A DNA stretch of 64,000 nucleotides from Sphingomonas sp. CBMAI 2297 (GCF_029870595.1 NZ_JAPDIR010000008.1:124001-188000); one strand, 5' to 3'; numbered from the stretch's first letter, positions 1 to 8,774 are shown. Notes: generated by a model not told the origin, from the sequence alone. Translations and numbers: made by a program.

Positions 1-375
1 GGTGCGCAGGCGCGGTTCGGCGCGGGCCTCAATCAGGACAATCAAGCGAAGGCACCACGCCGGCAGGGCGCGTACTTCATCGGGCCGGATGGCGCCGCAG
101 AAGAAGCAGCTCGACTTGGGCGGCACCGGGAGACCGGCGGCCTCGATCCGGGCGATGCAGCGATCGCGCGTCCAGTTCCATTCGCGCAGCGGATAGCGGC
201 ACTGGAACAGCGGATCGTCCAGCCCGGCAGCATGGGCATGACGCCGGGAATCGGAGGGCGACGTGTCGTAGCCGATCAGCCGCTCGACCTTCTGCCCATT
301 CGCCCATGCGGCGCGAGCCGGTGCCCATTGCTTCAGGAAAGCGTCTTGCGGCGCCACCTTCCATTTGAGGCTGCA
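1..375 (-). pseudogene. C-terminal half of a split PAPS-reductase-like (PP-loop) protein
   Basis: The minus-strand frame reads CSLKWKVAPQDAFLKQWAPA and later a CFFCGAIRPDE cysteine pair, typical of the C-terminal part of PAPS-reductase-like PP-loop proteins found on phages and plasmids. The N-terminal half lies at 9564-9935 in the same orientation and codon phase. The 9.2-kb element at 376-9563 separates them. Joining the halves across one GCTGCA (a Cys-Ser codon pair) gives a continuous ...LGRHSCSLKWK... protein. The gene continues past the left edge, so its stop is unseen. The exact substrate is unknown; the family includes sulfate-activation enzymes and DndC-like proteins. Confidence 0.75.
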
Positions 376-396
376 TTAGGTCTGCATCGACCTGTC
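370..396. repeat. Left end of the Tn554-like element with 6-bp flank GCTGCA
   Basis: The flank GCTGCA (370-375) is followed by element sequence starting TTAGGTCTGC (376 onward). The right end, read on the opposite strand, starts TTAGGTCTAC and is flanked by the same GCTGCA (9564-9569). Both ends also carry CTGTC about 16-20 nt inside. Tn554-type tyrosine-recombinase transposons exchange strands across a short core, so the repeated 6 bp may be the crossover core and not a staggered-cut duplication. Confidence 0.7.
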
Positions 397-453
397 GTAT
401 TGGCTGCGCAAAGCCCGCATTTCCGACATCCCCAGTCCTCCTCCCCTTCCAAG

Positions 454-470
454 ACGCCCGATTAGGGCGT
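454..470. terminator. Small hairpin between tnpC-like gene and left end
   Basis: ACGCCC (454-459) pairs with GGGCGT (465-470) over a 5-nt loop, just downstream of the recombinase operon. No T-run follows, so a terminator role is only a guess. Confidence 0.25.
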
Positions 471-478
471 GACCGCCT

Positions 479-943
479 TCAGGCAGTGGAGGGATCGGGC
501 GCTTCGGCGTTGATGCGGATAGGGACGGGCAGGCGTATCCGATCGAGTTCCTGCACGAGTTGCGCGTTGCGGCGTTCAAGGCGCTCCGCGCGCTGTTCGG
601 CCTCGAGGGCGCGCTTCAGCAGGCTGGCATTATGTGTTGCGAGGGCGATGTTCTTGGCTTCCACGTGCCGAAGAGCAGAGCGTGTGCGATCGGCATCGCC
701 GGCGGCCATTTCAGTGGCGCCCTCACGTTGCGATTGAAGCTCGCGCAGGGCGTCAAGAACGTCGGCATGGTGCGTATAGATGATGTTGCGGCCGACCCCG
801 GCTGCTCGTGCAAGAGCGGCGACCGTTGGCGCGGCGGACGGGTCTTTGGCAAGGACGCCAAGGGCTTCGCGCAGACGTGCATTGGTGTTCGCCCGGCGAC
901 GGGCCTGCGGGGTGGATAGGTCAGATTCAGACGTCACCGGCAT
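479..943 (-). CDS. TnpC-like accessory protein of the Tn554-like element
   Basis: This 154-residue protein begins MPVTSESDLS. An N-terminal helix-turn-helix-like stretch (VAALARAAGVGRNIIY, about residues 38-53) is followed by a long coiled-coil-like, Arg/Glu-rich C-terminal half. Size, position at the end of the recombinase operon and the HTH plus coiled-coil layout fit the TnpC-like (DUF6262-type) proteins of Tn554-family elements, where TnpC influences orientation and efficiency of transposition. The start at 943 is chosen because it overlaps the stop of the preceding recombinase by 17 nt; an upstream start at 1027 is possible but would overlap it by 101 nt. Confidence 0.65.
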   Translation of the reverse strand: MPVTSESDLSTPQARRRANTNARLREALGVLAKDPSAAPTVAALARAAGVGRNIIYTHHADVLDALRELQSQREGATEMAAGDADRTRSALRHVEAKNIALATHNASLLKRALEAEQRAERLERRNAQLVQELDRIRLPVPIRINAEAPDPSTA

Positions 944-2729
944 TTCCTTCGTCGAGCTGGTCGAGGATACGGCGAGATTCCTGGATGCGGGCTTCGGCAA
1001 GTGCTCGGCTCTCGCGATCGAGGTCATCGCGCTGGATCAATGCGGTGTTTCGTTCAAGCCGCGCTTCCCAGACCGGCCTATGCCGGTCGGTCACGGCGAA
1101 GTTGGCGCAAGTCGAGCAGGTGCTTTGTGTGCGAAGCACCGGGTTCGGCTCGCGCTCGCCGCCGAGGCAAGCGGAGGTCTCCCGGCGGTAGAGGCAGTAG
1201 CCCCAGTCGCATACGCCGAGGCGCATATCCGTGCCGGCGAGGATCTCGGTGATATATCCATCGACGTCGCTCGATAGCGTGCGCCCGCGGAACGGCGATC
1301 GCTCGGAGAGCATGACGCCCGCCTTCCCGGCGACGTTCGGCGCCAGGAGCAGGTCTTCCAGCGCCTTGCGGGTTTCTTCGGCGGCTTGGTCGTCGATCAG
1401 CTGGGCAAGCTCGAAGTCGGTGCCCACATAGGCCCGGTCGGTCATCGCGCGGTGGACATGGCCGAGATGGCGTTGCAGCGCCGTCAGGCCGGTGCGGTCG
1501 CGCCGCCCGATGAACCGTGAGAACGTCTTGCGACCCTGATAGGTGGTCAGGTGCCAGGTTCCGCCTTGGTGTTCCGGCAAGGCAAGGAACGGCGCAAGTC
1601 GTTCGTTCAAGCGGATATTGACCATGGGTGATCGCAGTCGAGCGACGGGCATCATCGTCGGAAGCGGCGAGCGTCCCCGGCCGAGCTGGTGGAGCCAGAG
1701 GTTCCTCTTCCCGCTAAGTTCGCGAAGCGGAGCGGAGAGACGTTCGAGGATGTGGATCGCCCGCTGGACCGGCTCGGGCGCGAGCCAGCGATGGACGTCC
1801 CCATGTTCCGTCAGCGACGTCTTCGTGATCGTGCCGACCAGATAGACGTGTTCCTCGCCGTCTCCGTCGGCCGCGCGCCGTTCGAGGCAACCCTCCTCAA
1901 GCCTGAGTATTTCGGAGGCTCTCGCGCCAACGAGATAGGCGATGACGACGAAGCAGGCGTCGCCAAGGCGATCGAGCATGAACGTCAGGCGGCGCAGCGG
2001 CCATTCCGGATTCGGATACAGATCCGCGTGGGGGCATGGCTCAGCCAACATGGCGCGTCTGATATGCCAGTGGAGCCTTCGCCCCTGATGCTGTTGTCGA
2101 AACTTCTCATACAGATCTTCGAGGCGATCGCGCAGCGCGAGTATCTGGTCCGCTGGGTCACCGAGCAGTTCCATAGCGCCGCTGATGAGAGGCACGGCGA
2201 TCTCGTCGGGCGTATAGGGATGGCCGCCATAAGGTTTCCAGTGCCGCTTCCCAACCGAACCGGCGCGAGGCGGCGCCATCAGCGGCGCGTCGTCCAGCTT
2301 GTCGCGCTGCATGTGGAACGTGCGGATCGTGCCGAGATAGCCTTCGGCGGTGCTGAGGGAGAGCCGTGAAGCGTTCCTGCCGGGACGGGCGCGCAACATG
2401 GCCACGAACCGGTCGACGGCGTCTTGATCGAGATCCTTGAAGCATCGGACGTTCTCGGCTGCCATCCATCGAACGAGGAAGCGGATGTGGCTGAAGTGAC
2501 CATCGACCGTTTCCTTGCGAAGTGGCATCCGCCCTTCGGGCGGATCGGCCCGCAGCGAGAACAGGAACAGTTCGGCGGCGTGCCGGAGCGGCGTCCACTG
2601 ATCGTCCGTGAACCGGCTCCCGTCCGGCATTTCGAAGCCCCAGTTGAACGTCGTGGCGGCGGGGACGCCTTCGTTTCCGAGCAATGGCGCCGGAAGTTGG
2701 GTAGGCGTGGATGTCGGGACGGAGGCCAT
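927..2729 (-). CDS. Tyrosine recombinase of the Tn554-like element (large, second copy)
   Basis: This 600-residue integrase-type recombinase has a SAM-like N-terminal DNA-binding region (about residues 90-170) and a catalytic domain with GARASEILRL (Arg I), a TITKT lysine, YQGRKTFSRF (the box II arginine, with a Gln-containing variant of HxxR), and LGHVHRAMTDRAYV (His and nucleophilic Tyr). The C-terminal extension carries paired cysteines (CDWGYC, TCSTC), resembling a zinc-binding tail. It starts 4 nt after the stop of the upstream recombinase and has no clear ribosome site, so translational coupling is likely. Its length matches Tn554 TnpB-type recombinases better than ordinary phage integrases. 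Confidence 0.85.
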   Translation of the reverse strand: MASVPTSTPTQLPAPLLGNEGVPAATTFNWGFEMPDGSRFTDDQWTPLRHAAELFLFSLRADPPEGRMPLRKETVDGHFSHIRFLVRWMAAENVRCFKDLDQDAVDRFVAMLRARPGRNASRLSLSTAEGYLGTIRTFHMQRDKLDDAPLMAPPRAGSVGKRHWKPYGGHPYTPDEIAVPLISGAMELLGDPADQILALRDRLEDLYEKFRQQHQGRRLHWHIRRAMLAEPCPHADLYPNPEWPLRRLTFMLDRLGDACFVVIAYLVGARASEILRLEEGCLERRAADGDGEEHVYLVGTITKTSLTEHGDVHRWLAPEPVQRAIHILERLSAPLRELSGKRNLWLHQLGRGRSPLPTMMPVARLRSPMVNIRLNERLAPFLALPEHQGGTWHLTTYQGRKTFSRFIGRRDRTGLTALQRHLGHVHRAMTDRAYVGTDFELAQLIDDQAAEETRKALEDLLLAPNVAGKAGVMLSERSPFRGRTLSSDVDGYITEILAGTDMRLGVCDWGYCLYRRETSACLGGEREPNPVLRTQSTCSTCANFAVTDRHRPVWEARLERNTALIQRDDLDRESRALAEARIQESRRILDQLDEGNAGDV

Positions 2730-2733
2730 GAGG

Positions 2734-4551
2734 CTATTCCAGGTCCGGCAGCGGCGGCAAGGCGGGTATGTGCCGTTCCGCGTCCGGCATCATTTCGGGC
2801 GGGAACGCCGGCAGCAGGTCTTGTGTCAGCGCCCGAAGGCTGGGGGCATAGAAGAGGCTGAACCGGATCGGGTCGATGCGTTCCCGCGCCGCTTCAAGAT
2901 GCATGGTGGCCTGGACAATGCGCGCCAGATGACCCGGGTCGATCGGGACGATTAGGCCTGGACAGGCAAGGCAGCCTCCCAGTTTCGGGCACACGCGGCC
3001 AGGCTGTGCCTGCCCGCCGTCGACCGGTCGAAGGCAGTCGTGGCCGAACAGCGCCGTCACCCGCGCGCTGGTATCCGGCCCTTGATGTTGCGAGTCATGG
3101 GCGGGCGTCTCGCCGGTGACCCATGTGATCATCAGCGACTGGAGCCGAGCGATCGTATCGCGTTCGAGGCGGCGGACGGCCTCGCCATCGACATAGATGT
3201 CGGTGGTGGCGACATTCGCATGATTGAGGACCGCCTTGGCCGCCATGATATCGCCCTGCGACGCTGTGTAGTGGGCGCTTGCCATGCTGCTGCGGAACAG
3301 CTTGGGCGAGAAGTCGGGAAGCAAGGAACGGGACTTGCCCGGATGCGCATCGTTCCAGGAGGCGATCGCGCCATTATGCCGTTCGTAGAAGCGCAACATT
3401 GCCGATCGCAACGTGGCCTGCACGATATGACCGGCGTGATGCTCGCGCTCGAGGCGTCCTGTCGTCATGAGGAAGCGGTGGAGGAACAGCCGGTCGCGTT
3501 TGGACGGCTCCACATGCGGTAATAGGGGCGCCGTCATCGCAAGGAGCTTTTCGATCAGGCGCGGCGCCGCATAGGGTCGGCGATTGTCGAACGAGCGCCG
3601 TTGCATGCGCTTCACCTTGCCGCCGGCACGAGGTTTCACCCACTCGACCATGACGCGATGCCGCTCGAGCGGATGCGGCACGAGGCAGTCCCGCTTGATC
3701 TGGCGCAGCGGACCGGCGTTGGCCGCCGTCTGGATCAGCAGCACGATATAGAACGCAACCAGCGTGTCGGTCGTGAGGTGGAGATAACCCTCGAGCTCGC
3801 GGAACCCGCCTACCTCGGCGATCCTCTGCCGATCGGGCTTGTTAAGGTCCAAGCCTCGGTCGATCGGCATGATGCCGTGGCCGCGGCGATGGAGCTTCCA
3901 GATCCAGCGATCCCGTTCGGCGGTCCGCCCACTATGGAGCGGCACGTTCGGAAGATTGACGATGGTTTGCCCGTGCTGGAACTTGGCCCATGCCGTGTCG
4001 ATCTCGGCATAGCAGACTGCCAGCAGGGCGCGCATTGCGGCTGGTGTCAGCCGGTCTTGCGGTAACCGCTGGACGCCGGCGAGCGGGATCGGATTGTTGG
4101 GAACGGCGAAGCCCGGTGCGAACAAGCCTGGATTGTCCGCGATCGCGCGCTTGAGGACGGGCCGGATCATACCGAACTGACCGGATTGTGAGCGGACGCC
4201 ACGCCTGCGCCCGTCAGTGGGCATCGCCAGCCAGGTGATGAACCGGCGGATCGTTGCCGTGTCGAGGTCTGCCGCGCGCCTGACACGCGCGTCTTCGCGC
4301 AGGAACCTACCGAACACGCGCATCGCGAACCAGCGCGCGGTGCGGGTCGCGACGCTGGATGCCATATCATGATCGCGGAAAGCCCGGGCGATGGCGGCGC
4401 TGATATCGTCCGGCAACCCGAACAGCGCCGGGTCGAAGCGTTGGACGATCTTGCCCCATTCGTCGCGGAACTGGATCTCGACGACCTCCGCCGGATGGTT
4501 CGCCGGTGCCGGATCGAGTCTCAGCGTGCGATCGAGGCGGCCCCTAGCCAT
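2734..4551 (-). CDS. tnpB: Tyrosine recombinase of the Tn554-like element (TnpB-like)
   Basis: This 605-residue recombinase is the middle gene of the operon. The catalytic half shows NAGPLRQIKRDCL (candidate Arg I), SPKLFRSSMASAHY (box II region) and LNHANVATTDIYV (His and catalytic Tyr). A Cys-rich tail (DCLRP, VCPKLGGCLACPG) follows, as in the third recombinase. It overlaps the upstream tnpA-like gene by 8 nt (4544-4551), so the two are probably translated together. Tn554 TnpB is of similar length (about 630 residues). Box II departs from the canonical HxxR, so which residues are catalytic needs a structural alignment. Confidence 0.8.
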   Translation of the reverse strand: MARGRLDRTLRLDPAPANHPAEVVEIQFRDEWGKIVQRFDPALFGLPDDISAAIARAFRDHDMASSVATRTARWFAMRVFGRFLREDARVRRAADLDTATIRRFITWLAMPTDGRRRGVRSQSGQFGMIRPVLKRAIADNPGLFAPGFAVPNNPIPLAGVQRLPQDRLTPAAMRALLAVCYAEIDTAWAKFQHGQTIVNLPNVPLHSGRTAERDRWIWKLHRRGHGIMPIDRGLDLNKPDRQRIAEVGGFRELEGYLHLTTDTLVAFYIVLLIQTAANAGPLRQIKRDCLVPHPLERHRVMVEWVKPRAGGKVKRMQRRSFDNRRPYAAPRLIEKLLAMTAPLLPHVEPSKRDRLFLHRFLMTTGRLEREHHAGHIVQATLRSAMLRFYERHNGAIASWNDAHPGKSRSLLPDFSPKLFRSSMASAHYTASQGDIMAAKAVLNHANVATTDIYVDGEAVRRLERDTIARLQSLMITWVTGETPAHDSQHQGPDTSARVTALFGHDCLRPVDGGQAQPGRVCPKLGGCLACPGLIVPIDPGHLARIVQATMHLEAARERIDPIRFSLFYAPSLRALTQDLLPAFPPEMMPDAERHIPALPPLPDLE

Positions 4552-5686
4552 CGGCGGGGATCAGCTCGCCATAAAGATAGGCGAGGCTTTCGCTCAGGTC
4601 GCGCTCGTGCAGCTCGACGCAGCGCAGATAAATCGCGGTGGTTGTGATCGAAGCATGGCCGAGCAGCACCTGCACGACCTTGAGCGGGTTGAGATCGGGA
4701 TTGGTGCGGGCCTGGATCTGAAGGCGGGCCAGCATCGCCATCGCGAAGGTGTGCCGCAGCCAGTGCAGCGTGCCCTGAAGTCCCGCGGCCGCGAACGCTT
4801 CCGCGAGCTGCGCCGTCAGGAGTTTTCGCGTCATGGCGCGGCCATGCTCGTTCAGCAGGAGATTAGGCGGCGCGCGATAGCCCCGGTCGGAACGGCGGAT
4901 ACCGCGGACGATCCGGGCGCGATCCTCGCCCGCATACCAGTGTGTATGATCAAGCAGCCGAAGCGGCGGATAGACCGTCCTTGGCCGGTCGCCCTTGGTG
5001 ATATGGAGCGGCACGCCGACAAGTGGATCGCTGTCGAGGTAGAGTGGCCAGCTATCCGGGATCTGGTCGAGGGCGAGCGCGCAAAGCTCCTTGCGACGCA
5101 GACCCGCCCCAAGCGCCCATTGCGCGGCAAGTCGGGCGGTAGGCCTCAGATGCGCGAACAGCCGTGCCAGTTCGTCGGCACGCAGCGGTCGCGGCAGTTT
5201 TTCCGGGCGTGAGACGATCAGCTCATTGACCTGGCGCCGCTGCAAGCCTGGGCGATAGGCGCCGTCGAGCATCAGCGTCATCTTCTCGGTCAACCGGAAC
5301 GGGCAGTGGTCGATCAGCCCCTTATCGAGCGCCCAGCCATAGAAGCGGCAGACGGTCGAGACACGCGCATTGATCGTGGTCCGGGCATAGGGCCGCCCGG
5401 TATGCGTGCTGGGATTCTCCAGCATCCGGTTGCGATAGGCGGCGATGACGCGTTCGTCGGCTTCGCGCCATTCGATCCCCGATTGTTCGAGCGAGTCGAA
5501 CCAGTCGTGGAGATGCTCGCCGTAGGTCCGCACGGTTTCGGAGGCGTGGGCACGGCCGCTTAGCTCTGCATGCTCCATGAGCCAGACGAAGGCCGGCTCG
5601 ATGATCGCCATGTCGGCGTCGAACAGAATCGGGAAGCCAGCGGGGACATTGGGCACGCCAGAGGCAGCCCGAATCACTGATACCAC
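4544..5686 (-). CDS. tnpA: Tyrosine recombinase of the Tn554-like element (TnpA-like)
   Basis: This 380-residue protein has the full RKHRHY set: GAGLRRKEL (Arg about 198), HITKGDR (Lys about 231), HWLRHTF (His 308, Arg 311), LLGHAS (His 344) and Tyr about 353 in TTTAIYLR. An N-terminal core-binding domain (about residues 35-130) precedes it. I chose the GTG start at 5686 because GAGGGAGA lies 7 nt upstream; the open frame runs to 5842 with no good ribosome site there. It is the first gene of a four-gene operon (tnpA, two large recombinases, tnpC-like) whose promoter must lie in the divergent gap 5687-5889. Length matches Tn554 TnpA (361 residues). Confidence 0.85.
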   Translation of the reverse strand: MVSVIRAASGVPNVPAGFPILFDADMAIIEPAFVWLMEHAELSGRAHASETVRTYGEHLHDWFDSLEQSGIEWREADERVIAAYRNRMLENPSTHTGRPYARTTINARVSTVCRFYGWALDKGLIDHCPFRLTEKMTLMLDGAYRPGLQRRQVNELIVSRPEKLPRPLRADELARLFAHLRPTARLAAQWALGAGLRRKELCALALDQIPDSWPLYLDSDPLVGVPLHITKGDRPRTVYPPLRLLDHTHWYAGEDRARIVRGIRRSDRGYRAPPNLLLNEHGRAMTRKLLTAQLAEAFAAAGLQGTLHWLRHTFAMAMLARLQIQARTNPDLNPLKVVQVLLGHASITTTAIYLRCVELHERDLSESLAYLYGELIPADG

Positions 5687-5889
5687 GGGCCATCTCCCTC
5701 GCCCGCACAGGTGCGATTTCGAAAGTAGCGCAACATGCTCGATTTGGCCGACGCATTTCGATGGAATGGGCGCTTTCCTCGCCATGCCGAAGGGTGTCGC
5801 TTCGACCAGCCTACCCCAAGCACTCACCGCGCCTGCTGACACCTGGCGTCCGCCTTGATATGAGTGGACGATGATCGAGGGGGGAAGCG

Positions 5890-6378
5890 GTGGCGCGTCG
5901 GGTATTCTTTAGCTTTCACTATGACCGTGACGTTCGACGGGTCGTGCAAGTCCGCAATTCCTGGGTGGTTCGTCCAGGTGGCGAAGCGCAGCCTTTCTAT
6001 GACAAGGCAGAGTTCGAAGAGGCAAAAAGACGCGCGGGCGGCATAGAAAAATGGATCGAAGAGCAGCTCAAAGGCACGTCCGTGACTGTGGTGCTGTTCG
6101 GCGCAGAGACGTATGATCGCGAATGGGTCCGGCACGAGATCAAGAGAAGTTACGAGCTTGGGAAAGGCCTATTGGCCATCGACATCCATAGCGTAAAAGA
6201 TCCGCAACTTGGAACTGATCGACAGGGGACCAACCCTCTCAGTTATTTTACAATAAAGCAGAATGGCCGAGATATTCCGCTGTCGAACCTATACGGGACA
6301 TATGATTGGGTCCGGGATAACGGCTATGCCAACATGCCGGCTTGGATCGAAACTGCGGCAAAAGCGGCCGGTCGCTGA
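5890..6378 (+). CDS. ThsB-like TIR-domain protein 1
   Basis: The GTG start has a strong GAGGGGGGAA ribosome site just upstream. The 162-residue protein opens MARRVFFSFHYDRDVRR, then has SVTVVLFGAETYDREW and WVRHEIKRS, the layout of the DUF1863/MTH538 TIR-like family that includes ThsB of Thoeris. The Glu of WVRHE sits where the TIR NAD-hydrolase glutamate is expected, so the protein may well be an active NAD-cleaving enzyme. In Thoeris, ThsB senses phage and makes a cyclic ADP-ribose isomer. Here it heads a three-gene plus-strand operon with a second TIR protein and a SLOG protein; no SIR2-SLOG or macro-domain ThsA is present. It is paralogous to the gene at 8824-9321. Confidence 0.8.
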   Translation: MARRVFFSFHYDRDVRRVVQVRNSWVVRPGGEAQPFYDKAEFEEAKRRAGGIEKWIEEQLKGTSVTVVLFGAETYDREWVRHEIKRSYELGKGLLAIDIHSVKDPQLGTDRQGTNPLSYFTIKQNGRDIPLSNLYGTYDWVRDNGYANMPAWIETAAKAAGR

Positions 6379-6383
6379 CACCA

Positions 6384-7544
6384 ATGAGTATCTATGAACT
6401 GGCCATACTTGGTGCGGCAACGCCAGAGGAGCGTGCAACACTGACAGCGACGCTCACGGATATCGTTTCCGACTTCGGATTGACGTTGGGGGACGATGTA
6501 GTTGTGCATAATGCGGCAACGCTGGGTGAGCGGCACAAGCCAGCAGCATTCGCGTGTGCGTATTTTGGAGGAAATGCCCAGCAAGATCTCGAAGCGGCCC
6601 AAGACCTGATCCGGGCCAGTGCGCCCATCATTCCAACGATTGCCGCTGGCGCAGACTTCAATGCTCACATCCCCCCGCTTCTCCAGCCCATCAATGGGCT
6701 AACGCGGCGCGCTGACGATCCAAATATGACTGAACTCGCGTCAGCAATGCTGGAATGCGTGGGCTTACTTCGTCGACAGCGACGGGTTTTTGTGAGCTAT
6801 CGGCGCGTGGAATCCCGAGCAGCAGCGTTGCAACTTCACGATCTCCTTGCGTCCCGCGGATTCGACGTATTCTTGGACACGCACGACATTAGGCCCGGCG
6901 ATCCGTTCCAAGATGTGCTTTGGCATAGGCTCGTCGATTCTGATGTTATGGTTATGCTCGACACGCCTACCTATTTCGATAGCCGCTGGACTCGACAGGA
7001 AATAGGAAGGGCGCGCGCGAAAGAGATCCAGGTCCTTCGTGTAATTTGGCCTGAGCATACGCCAAACAAGCTGACCGATCTTGCAGAGACTATATATCTT
7101 GATCCAGAGGAACTCGAGGGGCCAGATGGCCCAATAGTAGCCAAAACGGCGGATACAATCGTCCTGGAGGTCGAGCGGCTACGAAGCCGGAGCATCGCAT
7201 CTCGATATATGTCGATTACCGGCAAACTCCGCGCTGACGTCGAGAAAATTGGTGCGTCAGTGGAAGGCGTCGGCGCACATCGGGCCGTCGCCGTGCGGTT
7301 GCTGGACGGCGAAAAGATCTGGGCATATCCGATCGTCGGAATCCCCACGGCTGAAATTTTGAACGATGTGGCCGATAAGGCGCGACGAGCGGAACAGCAG
7401 GAGATACCGGTACTGGTCTACGATCATATCGGCATCCGTGATGCATGGAATGCTCATCTCCGATGGCTTGGGGAGCATATTCGCGCGGTCCGCACGATTA
7501 AAGTTTCCGAAGCCGGATGGGCTCTTGCGGCATGGGAGAACTGA
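6384..7544 (+). CDS. TIR-domain protein 2 with N- and C-terminal flanking domains
   Basis: This 386-residue protein starts 5 nt after the previous stop. A central TIR domain spans about residues 132-225: RRVFVSYRRVESRAAALQLH, then GFDVFLDTHDIRPGD, then SRWTRQEIGRA with the expected catalytic Glu. The N-terminal 130 residues (MSIYELAILGAATPEER...) look like a separate alpha/beta domain with a PIIPTIAAGADF stretch. The C-terminal 140 residues (IGASVEGVGAHRAVAVRLLD...) are a second domain I do not recognise. The adjoining SLOG gene starts 2 nt downstream, so the TIR and SLOG proteins are probably made in fixed proportion. It could be a sensor, an effector NADase or a signal-producing enzyme. Confidence 0.8.
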   Translation: MSIYELAILGAATPEERATLTATLTDIVSDFGLTLGDDVVVHNAATLGERHKPAAFACAYFGGNAQQDLEAAQDLIRASAPIIPTIAAGADFNAHIPPLLQPINGLTRRADDPNMTELASAMLECVGLLRRQRRVFVSYRRVESRAAALQLHDLLASRGFDVFLDTHDIRPGDPFQDVLWHRLVDSDVMVMLDTPTYFDSRWTRQEIGRARAKEIQVLRVIWPEHTPNKLTDLAETIYLDPEELEGPDGPIVAKTADTIVLEVERLRSRSIASRYMSITGKLRADVEKIGASVEGVGAHRAVAVRLLDGEKIWAYPIVGIPTAEILNDVADKARRAEQQEIPVLVYDHIGIRDAWNAHLRWLGEHIRAVRTIKVSEAGWALAAWEN

Positions 7545-7546
7545 CC

Positions 7547-8203
7547 ATGACTGAGGCCATTTTTCTTTCGGCAGGCGTGCCGGATCCGAAGCGAGGCCCA
7601 CAATATGCGGCGACCGCTGACAGTGTCGCGATTACAGCCGCAGTCTCCGCTTTGGTGCACGTCACGCTAGGACGCAGGCTGCTTGTTTGGGGTGGTCAAC
7701 CCGCAATAACACCAATGATCTGGGTGGTCTCGCAAGACATAGGAATAAATTACGGACACTGGGTCCGGCTCTACCAGTCTCGCCATTTCAAGGACGAGTA
7801 TCCCGAGGATAATGAGCGGTTCAACAACGTGGTTTATACGGACGAGATTGAGAAGGATCGGGAGAAGAGCTTGCTGGCCATGCGCGAGCGTATGTTTTCC
7901 GAACACAAGTTCAAAGCGGCAGTTTTCATTGGGGGTATGGGCGGGATTGTACAGGAATATGAAATGTTTCGACGCCTGCAACCGGACGCTGCAGTGATTC
8001 CAGTAGTCTCCACGGGCGGCGCGACGCTTGAAGTTGGGGCGCAGGTTGAATCTCTATCGCCCGACCTAGCGGAAGACCGGGACTATGTTGCGTTATTTCA
8101 CCGCCACCTTGACGTTTCCGTCCGAGAGGAGCGCTTCGAAAGTCCAACTCTCCAACCGGATGTCGTTGAGAAGCGATTTTGGCAACCCCCTGCCACTGCT
8201 TAA
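7547..8203 (+). CDS. Stand-alone SLOG-domain protein
   Basis: The 218-residue protein has a Rossmann-like SLOG layout: FLSAGVPDP near the N-terminus, RRLLVWGGQPAITPMI (about residues 43-58) and AVFIGGMGGIVQEYEMF (about 124-140), the glycine-rich loop plus Glu of LOG/SLOG nucleotide-binding proteins. SLOG domains bind NAD-derived or other nucleotide signals; the SLOG domain of ThsA is the receptor for the ThsB product. Here SLOG stands alone, with no SIR2, nuclease or membrane segment attached. It is therefore either a receptor acting through a partner (the TIR protein 2 nt upstream is the obvious one) or a nucleotide-processing enzyme. It ends 16 nt from the stop of the convergent TIR gene. 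Confidence 0.72.
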   Translation: MTEAIFLSAGVPDPKRGPQYAATADSVAITAAVSALVHVTLGRRLLVWGGQPAITPMIWVVSQDIGINYGHWVRLYQSRHFKDEYPEDNERFNNVVYTDEIEKDREKSLLAMRERMFSEHKFKAAVFIGGMGGIVQEYEMFRRLQPDAAVIPVVSTGGATLEVGAQVESLSPDLAEDRDYVALFHRHLDVSVREERFESPTLQPDVVEKRFWQPPATA

Positions 8204-8219
8204 ACGGGACGGGAACTCG

Positions 8220-8774
8220 TTATTCACCAGCCAGCCACTCGCTAAGCTCGGTAGCTGTGTTCCTTTTCTCGTCGAGGACCATCCAGACGCGCTTTTGATG
8301 ACCCTGTAGATCCCCCCAGACGATGCGGCGGTATAATCCCAGATACTCCCACGACGCCCATGCCTGCTCATGCGCGCTGTCGGATGCCGGGAACAGCGCG
8401 ATCTTCGTCAACCCTTTATACCCATCCGCGACGCCCAACTCCCAGGGCACCCAACGACTGTCCTTGCTGTTCTTGCTTGCAAGAAGGACAAAGCGCTTGG
8501 TCTGACGAATACGGCTCTTTAACAGCCCTGCCGTTTCCTCCGTCGTGTATGGGGGCATTTCCGGGTCGATTTCATCGACATAAACCTTGGCGCCGTGCCC
8601 TTCTAATACACGAATGGCGCCAACGACGAGATCATCGTCCTTGCTTGAGTGCGAAAGAAATGTAGCACCCGACAGCGCCCGAGAAGAAGCAGATTTCCTG
8701 AGGTTTACCTGCTCGTTGATGTTCAATTTGCCAGCGAAATTACGAAGCTCGGATTTGGTAATATATTCTATCAT
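8220..8774 (-). CDS. TIR-domain protein 3
   Basis: The 184-residue protein has an N-terminal helical stretch (about residues 1-35) and a TIR domain starting SGATFLSHSSKDDDLVVGAI. It continues with GAKVYVDEIDPEMPP and RFVLLASKNSKDSRWVPWEL; the Glu of WVPWE aligns with the TIR catalytic Glu. The SHSSKDD signature is that of the bacterial TIR_2-like group, distinct from the two ThsB-like proteins of this island. The gene lies 49 nt downstream of the ThsB-like gene at 8824-9321 on the same strand, so the two may form an operon that converges on the plus-strand TIR/SLOG operon. Confidence 0.8.
   Translation of the reverse strand: MIEYITKSELRNFAGKLNINEQVNLRKSASSRALSGATFLSHSSKDDDLVVGAIRVLEGHGAKVYVDEIDPEMPPYTTEETAGLLKSRIRQTKRFVLLASKNSKDSRWVPWELGVADGYKGLTKIALFPASDSAHEQAWASWEYLGLYRRIVWGDLQGHQKRVWMVLDEKRNTATELSEWLAGE

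Noticed and set aside
5890..8203. Classical type I Thoeris operon
   Set aside because: No SIR2 or macro-domain ThsA is encoded in the element; only SLOG and TIR proteins are found.
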